Assembly: GCF_963678635.1 (NCBI RefSeq)
Contig: NC_087068.1
Location: forward strand, 32,938,189 to 33,002,188
Length of the DNA: 64,000 nt
Direction of reading: 5' to 3'
Origin: Symsagittifera roscoffensis
Taxonomy: Eukaryota; Xenacoelomorpha; Acoela; Convolutidae
Below, piece after piece: positions 48,201 through 55,445 of the stretch (the stretch's first letter is position 1; each line of letters begins with the position of its first letter). Position numbers and translations under genes: made by a program. The notes beneath the pieces were generated by a model. That model was not told where the DNA came from. It searched no databases and saw only the letters and a list, made by a program, of their open reading frames with translations.

Positions 48201-51200
48201 CAACCGAAATCAGAATTACCCGAACAATCGATCAAGGAATAACTCATATAATAGATCGAACTATAACAGACCAAACAGCAATTATCAAAACAGATCGCGA
48301 AATAATTCACAAAATCGACACCCAAGTTATAATAATCGTTATAGAAATTATTCCCAATCACCACACCGGAATAATAATAACTATAATAATTCTAATAATC
48401 GCCACAGAAGCAGTACACCTAAACATCAAAGACAAATCAATCAAGTACAAGCTAATCCAGAAACAACATCAGACCCCCCAGGTATTGATGACACAGTTAC
48501 TGATACGTTACAACTCAATCAAATAAATTGTACATCATCAGATTCAGAAAGTGATACAGAAAACACTCTTTCTATCAATATGATAAAAGTCGAAAATGAC
48601 TATGAATCTGTCATATATGAACAACCTTTTCCATCACACATATATGAAAATCAATCAGAATTTCTTCAAAATTATTACACTACACCCATAAATTCCACAC
48701 CAACAACGCAAGAAATAAATGCAAAAAATACTACAGAACAACCCAATCAAAATGTCAAAACAAAATGCTTGAATACAAACCACATCTACCAAAATATACA
48801 AAAAGAACAACCCAAAGAAAAAATTTGGACAATACCATTTCTCTTAGAAAGCCCAAGAAATAAAGAATTTCAACCACCAGACCTTGAAATAGATTTTTTA
48901 ATTGATTCAGGAGCAGAATCAAACATAATAAACATTCCCACATGGAATGAAATAAAAACTTTACACCCAAAGCTAACACCTCTTGAAACCTCCAGTAAAC
49001 TAGCAACAGCACAAGGATCAACATTGATAAACTACGGAAAAATCCAATTATTTCTCCTCCCCACCAGAACAATGGAACAAAGTAAAATTCTAAATAAGCC
49101 ATTTAAACAAATATTCCATATCACTGATATTAAATATAATATCATTGGAATACCATTTATTTCAAAGTATATACCAACAATTAACATCCTAAATAGTAAA
49201 ATATTAATCAAAGATAAATATACAAAAACAAAAGAAACATCCTTAACATTTTTTCAAAGATTAAATAAACAACCACCATTCTTTTCAAAATTCTATCCGA
49301 TATTTAACCAACAAAGAAAACACCTGAAACCACTATCAGGAAACATCTATAATTTTTCAATCAAACAAGTTCACCAATATGATAAAGAACAAAACAAACA
49401 AAAATTTTATATGTCAGAATTTGAATTCAAACCTATTCACAAATTTTTCAAAATCACAATCTCATCCATAAAATATTTGAAAAATTCGAATTCAGATATC
49501 ATTTCCTTACATGTCTATAATAACACACCTTACCAAGTAACATTACCTTTAGGACTTTTAGGATATTGTGAAACCAACGCTACAATATCACCAATACACG
49601 AAAAAGCCTATCGCGTAAATAATATACTCCAATTACTAGATATTTGCCAATCTACAATTCTTAATGAAGAATTATCTATAAATAATATAATAAGTAACGA
49701 AAACAGAAATACAGATTATTTCACAAAAACTCCATATTTCAAACCTACATTCGACATAAGTAACTACACAGAGGACCAACAGAAATTTTTAACAATGTTT
49801 AATTTCCAACATTCACAAATAACACAAGACGAATTCGAAAAGTTAGCCAAACAGCTAATTAAATATTCATCAGTCTATGCAACATCAAAATTCGATGTTG
49901 GCAAAATCAGTTCATCACTACATCTCCCATTAAAACCAGACGCAGTTTTCAAAAAACAGAGAGCAAGTAAAGTACCAATTCACTTACATGATAAAGTAAA
50001 CAGATTACTCGATATTTTAGAACAGTACAATATTATATCACCAGTTAATAAAGAAGAACAACCAAAAGGGAACACATTTATCAACCCCGTTATCATTCTA
50101 GCTAAAGGAGAATCATTAAAAATCGTTCTCGATGCTAGATACCTCAATTCACTTATAGATGAATCAAAATGTAATTGGCCCATTGAACCAATACAAGTTA
50201 TTTTAACAAAAATAAACGGCAAATACTTTACAACCGCCGACATGAATAGTGCATACAATCAAATGCCACTAGATGAACAATCACGACGTTTAACACAATT
50301 TGTTATCGGAAACCAACAATATGAATTTAACCGTTTATTCTATGGAATATCCATAGGACCAGCAGCATTTTCAGCTTTTATGAGCAAAATTTTTAGACCA
50401 CTAATACTCAAGAAAAACGCAATCACCTATCTAGACGATGTTTTTATGCAATCACAAACAAAAGACGAGATGTTCAATGTTTTAGAAAAATATCACCAAA
50501 TACTTCAGAACGAAAATCTGAAGGCCGCCCCCGATAAATCACACTTCTTTTTGACAAAAGTTAAATTCTTAGGACATAACATAGAAAGAAAAACAATCAC
50601 TCCATTGAAATCACGCATTGACGCTATTCAAAAACTTCAACCACCAACAAATAAAAAGAAAATCCAAGAATTTCTTGGAATGTTAAACTTTTTAAGTAAA
50701 TATGTTTATAAAATGCAATTATATCTACGACCATTTTATAACATCCTTAGACAACAAAATAATTTTGAATGGAACACAGAACATCAAACACGATTTGAAG
50801 AAATAAAGAAACTTTTAACTGAACAAATTTCAAACACAATTCCAGATTCAAATCAACCATTTTATGCAATGTGCGATGCTTCGAACTTTGGCATCGGTGC
50901 AGCACTATTACAATCACATAATGGTACAAATAAAATGAACCTCATATCAGCAAATTCTCGATTATTCACTCAAGCAGAGCTACGACTCTCAACTCTAATG
51001 AGAGAATGTACAGCCATAATATATACACTGACAGAATATGAATTTCTGATACTTGGATCAAAACATCCAACAGTTCTATTCACAGACCATAAACCAATCA
51101 TCTTTCTCTTTACACAAAAATCTAACCCAAACCACCGAGTTTACAGATTTCAACTAATTCTAATGAAATTTCCAAACTTACATATAGTTTGGACTGCAGG

Positions 51201-51264
51201 AAAAAATCTTGCATTACCAGACATTATTGATGAGTCACCAATTACTACAACATTGTCAAAATAA
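45220..51264 (+). CDS. gag-pol: Gag-protease-RT-RNase H polyprotein (2014 aa)
   Basis: One uninterrupted frame. Residues 1-600 are a long Gag N-terminus of unknown fold, with Gln/Asn-rich parts. About 600-790 is a retrotransposon Gag capsid-like region (VFTGTDPEYSVEDYL). The CCHC knuckle CNYCRRYGHSISEC is at 842-855. About 880-1090 is extremely Asn/Arg/Ser/Tyr-rich. The protease DSGAESN is near 1229. The RT has YLDDVFM at 1737-1743, with ADMNSAYNQMPL earlier. RNase H has CDASNFGIGAAL near 1885 and TDHKP near 1955. It makes cDNA in cytoplasmic particles and processes the polyprotein. Unusually gag and pol share one frame while integrase is separate: the stop at 51262 lies right after RNase H. 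Confidence 0.95.
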   Translation: MSSTHTPGDETPDDDEIFPFIVDADTDRGQHIFCQNLLVNLFEPGISPCKTEFPDVKIKRQIIDHYLKDICNITQQYGIYSIEFTSPNHNNRKYTIQTDDLDLEFSKVFSEYIKSIQYHNSQRANSIFTNEVFAIIYSYISILENEIPITNVSPTETSKHLRVRHEITLLSSYLNIIKENFTKDDVSQHTKHDLQKILAWFIIDYFTHNIDLIAQARKNFRPQNSNDDTAITEQSDYVWDPEWSHPAFISFPQSISSQAIGTISYIRDYVRVIPLTIDATPLNYNTFLPDTQNNSLNSTVIHNENLNGTRNLTQQDIQTPSHFINEEIVHTTTTQQSISPIRPNLTTPRNTNPSQTQVTLQSTVKPSVAPKYSHMDYQTYRPMIIPSKTRKTFTRNNFADHNYNYTHPSKTNYQPQRNFNQYTKPRNWDNPTAQYNSKNFQPNPPQDRSENYPFFQQNKNKKQTSYQMDYLSSDDDFLQQDIFAPNTQEYRRQGIQRTRTNHRNFSPQPIDAQNQQPIQQQNLINTQSFQPIQQKNPMTTHSYQASQMQNEIPLPYYLQQHEITRNQLSNFSQMPNAAESLQMTMNPYLMGGSSITSNKPLMVFTGTDPEYSVEDYLNAVTANLILNIGPEPINTPLHQNWIHRRTALIQTTLDGAAQKWFSVLPLEIKSNWKRFTQEFSKMFDSERNKQQQRVLCNEIRRLPNETIKQIAVRIETLVRKAYSLNTHDYKNTKMTEILMMTLTPQLRKIAIKKRASHPSSIREPDLDFRKLVDKLEQAEITMKLEETENLKLQYVNRIETTPTNINNIQESETDLVEKITEILNIYEKNPNFKGKPSFKKWCNYCRRYGHSISECRQKQQDSQNKPQKYKEPNKSFYQYMKKDQNLPNKNVYSNNSSGKPLPNNTSYTRNQSPYNSSYRGRSPERRNTQNSSQNYYNRPNSRNNYSRSNSNTQRFVSRSNSQSRNNYYPNNQSRNSSYNRNRNYSYNRNRSYSNNRNQNYPNNRSRNNSYNRSNYNRPNSNYQNRSRNNSQNRHPSYNNRYRNYSQSPHRNNNNYNNSNNRHRSSTPKHQRQINQVQANPETTSDPPGIDDTVTDTLQLNQINCTSSDSESDTENTLSINMIKVENDYESVIYEQPFPSHIYENQSEFLQNYYTTPINSTPTTQEINAKNTTEQPNQNVKTKCLNTNHIYQNIQKEQPKEKIWTIPFLLESPRNKEFQPPDLEIDFLIDSGAESNIINIPTWNEIKTLHPKLTPLETSSKLATAQGSTLINYGKIQLFLLPTRTMEQSKILNKPFKQIFHITDIKYNIIGIPFISKYIPTINILNSKILIKDKYTKTKETSLTFFQRLNKQPPFFSKFYPIFNQQRKHLKPLSGNIYNFSIKQVHQYDKEQNKQKFYMSEFEFKPIHKFFKITISSIKYLKNSNSDIISLHVYNNTPYQVTLPLGLLGYCETNATISPIHEKAYRVNNILQLLDICQSTILNEELSINNIISNENRNTDYFTKTPYFKPTFDISNYTEDQQKFLTMFNFQHSQITQDEFEKLAKQLIKYSSVYATSKFDVGKISSSLHLPLKPDAVFKKQRASKVPIHLHDKVNRLLDILEQYNIISPVNKEEQPKGNTFINPVIILAKGESLKIVLDARYLNSLIDESKCNWPIEPIQVILTKINGKYFTTADMNSAYNQMPLDEQSRRLTQFVIGNQQYEFNRLFYGISIGPAAFSAFMSKIFRPLILKKNAITYLDDVFMQSQTKDEMFNVLEKYHQILQNENLKAAPDKSHFFLTKVKFLGHNIERKTITPLKSRIDAIQKLQPPTNKKKIQEFLGMLNFLSKYVYKMQLYLRPFYNILRQQNNFEWNTEHQTRFEEIKKLLTEQISNTIPDSNQPFYAMCDASNFGIGAALLQSHNGTNKMNLISANSRLFTQAELRLSTLMRECTAIIYTLTEYEFLILGSKHPTVLFTDHKPIIFLFTQKSNPNHRVYRFQLILMKFPNLHIVWTAGKNLALPDIIDESPITTTLSK

Positions 51265-53287
51265 TCATTATGAAGTTGATCTACTTGGAACATCAACTTT
51301 CAAACCAATCCCATATTCTCAATGGATAAAAAATAACACCCAACAAAAACGAACAAAACAACACCCGCCTAAGAAAGACCATTTTCCACTAATTGAAAAA
51401 GAAGATTTAACTGATAAAATAAATTTATCAGGACCACAAACAAATGATTCAAAATACACAATAAATCAAGTTTTTGACCTTCACGACCCACTTGATACAA
51501 TACCCTTATCTAAATTAGAAATCGAAAACATTTTTCTCCCCCCAACAGAAACAATTACAATTTCAACACTGAAACAATATCAAAACCTTGACCCAGTAAT
51601 TCGACAACTGAAATCATGGCACAAATATAAAACTAAACCTATCAAAGCAGATTCAACCAATCTAGGAAACAAAACACTCCTCCGATACTTTCGCAAATTT
51701 AACAACACAACAATTAACGAAAATACAGACCTTTTAGAGTATAACCTGAATGAATCTACAGTTCCATGTCTTCCTTTAAGTATGATTCTCATCGCTTTTA
51801 ATATTTCACATACACAAAATATTAAAGGACACTCTGGATCAGAAAAAACATATTCAAATTTTATACAAAATTTTTACTTCCCAAATGCACCAATTTGGAT
51901 AAAAATACTATGCAATGATTGTATAGTATGTCAGCTAAATAAACCTTACCCAAATCAAAAACAAATAGCACAAAAACAAGATTTTAAAGGACAAAGTTTG
52001 TACTTTAATCACCGTATCTCATTTGATACTAAAGGCCCAATTTCACCCTCATCAGAAGGAAACTCCTACATTATGGTAATTGTTGACGCATTCACACACT
52101 ATGTAGCACTTAACCCAGTACCACATTGTAATGCTTATTACGCATATACAACACTTTATGAACACTGGATAGCAAAATTTGGACTACCAGAAATTTTAGT
52201 CACAGACAATGGTACAGAATTCATAAATAATGAAATAATAACACTATGTCATTTATACAACATTAAACACAAACCACGTACATCTCATGCACCTTGGACA
52301 AACGGCTTAGTCGAAGGTATGAACCGTTCACTACAAGAATATCTTAGATGTATCATCAACGGAAATGATACAAAATATACCGAATGGTCAGCAGATGTAA
52401 AATTATTTCCCTTAGCATATAATTCACAAATCACGACAACTTTAGGAATGTCACCATATGAAATGGTTTTTAACCAAAAGCCACGCAAACCAATAATGTT
52501 TACAGCAAATTCCCATAAAAACGCACAAGGTTATTGTAAACCAAATAAAGACTCAATTTGTTATAACCTACCTTTACATACACACGATGAAGATCATTTT
52601 CATCACCCACAAATTCTTAAATTAGCCTCCGGTACACACACCGAATGGATTTTAAATAGAGATAAGAAACACAATGAAATTTACCAAAAAATAACGAAAA
52701 AGTTATTACAAAGACAAAACATAAATGAACAAATCAATTCACGTTTTACACCAGCTTCCGATTTAAAAATTGGAACATTTGTTTTAATACCTAATTTTAA
52801 TACTCAAAAAGGAATTTCTAAAAAATTACAACCCCTCCGAAAAGGACCCTACCAAATAATTGCAAGACCCACTGATGTCACATATAAAATTACCGACTCA
52901 AACAAAAAAGAAATCATTCAACATCGAAACAACCTATTACCTTATTACCCAAAAGAATACGCACTCCGCGAATTAACTCAATTATATTCTTTCACAGGAT
53001 TAAAAATCATTCAAAATGAACCACATCTGAAAAACACAGAACAAAATGATAACCCCACCGAAAATCAAAACACAAAACCAACCGCCACCAAAAACAATAC
53101 ACAAAACCATAAAGAATCTCCAAAACCAAGAAAAAATAGAAAAATGACAGAACAAATAATACCCCAAGAACAAATAGACAAATCAGAACATAGAAAAACA
53201 ACAAGACTCCGAAATCAACCACGTAAAAACTACAAAATGTTCATCCCCCAATCTAAAATATTAAAGAAAGTAGAATTTAAAAAGTAA
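51209..53287 (+). CDS. Integrase (692 aa, separate +1 frame)
   Basis: Overlaps the end of the RNase H frame by 56 bases. After about 190 linker residues comes a zinc-binding domain (H201, H208, C238, C241). The catalytic core has D273 (FDTKGP), D333 (VTDNGTEF) and E369 (NGLVEGMN), so the last two are 35 residues apart, as the D,D-35-E family requires. A GPY/F module (RKGPYQII, near 546) follows, then a basic C-terminal tail. It inserts the cDNA into the genome. Either +1 shifting within the overlap makes a full Pol, or the ATG at 51209 is used directly. The first is normal for the family, but I see no proven slip site. Confidence 0.93.
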   Translation: MHYQTLLMSHQLLQHCQNNHYEVDLLGTSTFKPIPYSQWIKNNTQQKRTKQHPPKKDHFPLIEKEDLTDKINLSGPQTNDSKYTINQVFDLHDPLDTIPLSKLEIENIFLPPTETITISTLKQYQNLDPVIRQLKSWHKYKTKPIKADSTNLGNKTLLRYFRKFNNTTINENTDLLEYNLNESTVPCLPLSMILIAFNISHTQNIKGHSGSEKTYSNFIQNFYFPNAPIWIKILCNDCIVCQLNKPYPNQKQIAQKQDFKGQSLYFNHRISFDTKGPISPSSEGNSYIMVIVDAFTHYVALNPVPHCNAYYAYTTLYEHWIAKFGLPEILVTDNGTEFINNEIITLCHLYNIKHKPRTSHAPWTNGLVEGMNRSLQEYLRCIINGNDTKYTEWSADVKLFPLAYNSQITTTLGMSPYEMVFNQKPRKPIMFTANSHKNAQGYCKPNKDSICYNLPLHTHDEDHFHHPQILKLASGTHTEWILNRDKKHNEIYQKITKKLLQRQNINEQINSRFTPASDLKIGTFVLIPNFNTQKGISKKLQPLRKGPYQIIARPTDVTYKITDSNKKEIIQHRNNLLPYYPKEYALRELTQLYSFTGLKIIQNEPHLKNTEQNDNPTENQNTKPTATKNNTQNHKESPKPRKNRKMTEQIIPQEQIDKSEHRKTTRLRNQPRKNYKMFIPQSKILKKVEFKK

Positions 53288-53887
53288 TTTTAAGATTTTA
53301 TACTTCACAATCTTGAAACCTCCGTAACATTTTTCATTTCAATTTTTCAAAATAACATGCTCACAAGTACGCAATAATTCTAGTTCAAAATTGACCAATA
53401 GGATTCATCCAATCCGCCACTTTCTCTAACTCAAACTAAGATCAATTAGACGAATAATCTAGAACTCCAGGCACATCTCTAACTATAACTTTACAACCTC
53501 CAGGTCAAAAATAATCAAACCACTCCAACTTGACAGCTAAAATAAATATCACCATAATACCGTACCCCTCCCTTATCTAATAACCCAAAGATCAACAATA
53601 TTTCCCCAACTCAGACCACGAATACCCCCAAAACAAATTTGATAACTTAGCCTAAAGTAACAAAATGAAGATTTTAATTAGCCTAAAGTATAAAAATCTC
53701 ACCATACCCCGGATCATTTGACAAACAAAAATAAAGAAAAAGACGACCTCCCAGTCACCATGAAAATTGCCCCCAACAATTTTTTACAAAACTCAACCCA
53801 CTTGTCAAAAAACTAATAAATAATTCGACCACACTAGAAAATCGCCTCAAACAGCAAAAAATATTCGACCAAGAGATCATTTCTTAA
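53288..53887 (+). other. Non-coding gap between integrase and accessory ORFs
   Basis: 600 bases without a convincing frame. The sequence gcctaaagta is repeated at about 53650 and 53680. It may hold regulatory RNA structures, though none is evident. Confidence 0.5.
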
Positions 53888-54118
53888 ATGCTCTTCTCTC
53901 AAACAGTTGCTCAAATACTTATAAATTTTAAACATTTTTTCTCAATACTTGAAGCCTTTATAATATTTCTTTTTGATATACTTGAATATTTTCTAATAAT
54001 CCTAATCATTTTTTGTAACATTTTTTTAATTTTCTACACTATACTCGAACTATTCCTCCAACTTTCCAAAACCCTTGAATATATCCACAGGTACGATTTT
54101 AACAACTTGTCTAAATGA
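53888..54118 (+). CDS. Small hydrophobic ORF A (76 aa)
   Basis: Starts MLFSQTVAQILINFKHFFSI and is almost entirely Phe/Ile/Leu-rich, predicting two membrane segments. It is not recognised. Its stop overlaps the start of the next ORF as ATGA. AT-rich DNA easily yields such frames, so it could be chance, but the exact stop-start coupling with a second membrane ORF argues for a real pair, as small hydrophobic accessory proteins are common in enveloped viruses. Confidence 0.4.
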   Translation: MLFSQTVAQILINFKHFFSILEAFIIFLFDILEYFLIILIIFCNIFLIFYTILELFLQLSKTLEYIHRYDFNNLSK

Positions 54119-54303
54119 TACGAACAATTTTCAGTAGAACTAATATTTTTTTATTGTTTGTAATTTTCATAACATTTTTATCATCCCTCATTTTGACAAT
54201 ATGTAAATGTATAAAGAAAGCAATCATCACATTTGCCCTAGCAACAATTTTTCTAATTATTTTTTTGGAAGAATATTATAATAAACATAAACCTTCCCAC
54301 TAA
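54115..54303 (+). CDS. Small hydrophobic ORF B (62 aa)
   Basis: Starts MIRTIFSRTNIFLLFVIFIT. Two hydrophobic stretches flank a short basic turn (KCIKKA), with a charged tail. It begins on the stop of ORF A (ATGA). Likely a small two-pass membrane protein if expressed. No family is recognised. Confidence 0.4.
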   Translation: MIRTIFSRTNIFLLFVIFITFLSSLILTICKCIKKAIITFALATIFLIIFLEEYYNKHKPSH

Positions 54304-54308
54304 AGTAA

Positions 54309-55445
54309 CAATTCAAAAATCCATCAAAAATTGCTACCCAACAGTCACAGAATCAGTCTTCACCGACATCATCCCAAGATAACCAAACACCACCTTCAAC
54401 TACTCAAAATCCTCAAACATCTACACGAATTTCCTTTCAAGACAATCCATACACTTTTGAAGAACGACATGCTCGTTTATCTGAACCACTAGAACCAGTT
54501 CAACGACAAGCATCTCTAAGTGAACCAACATATAATCTTTACCCAACACTACCACAAGAACTAAGTAGAATACGAAACCTTAGTCAAAACCAAAACACAA
54601 CAGAAATAAATAGACAAATTATACATCCTCGACGAAACAGAAATTTTCAAACTCCCCGAGTTCATTTTGATATACCTCAATCCCCATCACAAACCACTCC
54701 AGAAAACACCACTGGTATCACACCAGAAACTCCTACACTTTTTTCACAACGAAGCACTTCAAGTCTACCCTCAGACTACTTAGGTTCAACACCAACATCT
54801 GAACAAGCACGAGAAAATCCTTTTAACCCCCCAAACCTAACATCACGACTGCCATATTGGACTACACATTCATTCACACAAGGTGAACCAAATTTAGTCA
54901 ATGACCCCATAGATATTTCTACGGATACAACAACATCCTCATCACTACCAGAAACATTATCACTACCATCAACACCATCAATTAGTCAAATCTCACCGAC
55001 ACCCTTTAACTTAAATTTTCCAAATAATCTCGACGCCAGATATCGAGAACAATCATCAATAAATATTCCTTTAAGATTAGATTGGAATACATTCACAGCA
55101 CCTCCACCATTATTTGGACAACATCAAGAAAGTAACCGCCTTCATAACTGGGCACTTAATAGATTACAATATCGCCAAGATATTCACAACGATATCCGTG
55201 ATCACAATATTCAAATACTCCAACAAAACAGTTTACAATTAAAGTTTGAAATCACAGTTAAATTAAACAATATTACACAACATCCCTACCCATTAAATCC
55301 ACCTAACATAACAGCTCAATCACTACCACCACCGTTTATAACTACTGAAGTAATATATAAATACGACAGATATACCAAAAACACAATTGGTTACATTACA
55401 TTTTATAACCCATACTCAGGATTATCATACACATGTATATTCTAA
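54309..55445 (+). CDS. ATG-less open frame, unknown protein (378 aa)
   Basis: A frame open from the stop at 54306-54308 to TAA at 55443-55445, read codon by codon without a single ATG, so start-based gene finding misses it. The N-terminal two-thirds is Ser/Thr/Pro/Gln-rich. The last 130 residues look folded (LDWNTFTAPPPLFGQ, then LQLKFEITVKLNN, ending YNPYSGLSYTCIF). Its end overlaps the Env-like start by 13 bases. Expression must use splicing onto an upstream start (possible acceptor ctacccaacag ending 54344), a near-cognate start such as ATT at 54330, or frameshifting. The length and composition argue against chance. No family is recognised. Confidence 0.65.
   Translation, partial: QFKNPSKIATQQSQNQSSPTSSQDNQTPPSTTQNPQTSTRISFQDNPYTFEERHARLSEPLEPVQRQASLSEPTYNLYPTLPQELSRIRNLSQNQNTTEINRQIIHPRRNRNFQTPRVHFDIPQSPSQTTPENTTGITPETPTLFSQRSTSSLPSDYLGSTPTSEQARENPFNPPNLTSRLPYWTTHSFTQGEPNLVNDPIDISTDTTTSSSLPETLSLPSTPSISQISPTPFNLNFPNNLDARYREQSSINIPLRLDWNTFTAPPPLFGQHQESNRLHNWALNRLQYRQDIHNDIRDHNIQILQQNSLQLKFEITVKLNNITQHPYPLNPPNITAQSLPPPFITTEVIYKYDRYTKNTIGYITFYNPYSGLSYTCIF
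55420..55432 (+). promoter_or_regulatory. Candidate splice acceptor before the Env-like gene
   Basis: A T-rich stretch followed by catactcag, with the exon starting at 55420, 13 bases before the Env-like ATG. Env of Gypsy elements is normally made from a spliced RNA, so this is a fitting position. The matching donor is unknown; GTAAGT at 44476 or 44592 are possibilities. Confidence 0.4.

Noticed and set aside
46475-49102. Long antisense frames under gag-pol
   Set aside because: They are shadows of a strongly biased coding strand and carry no domain.
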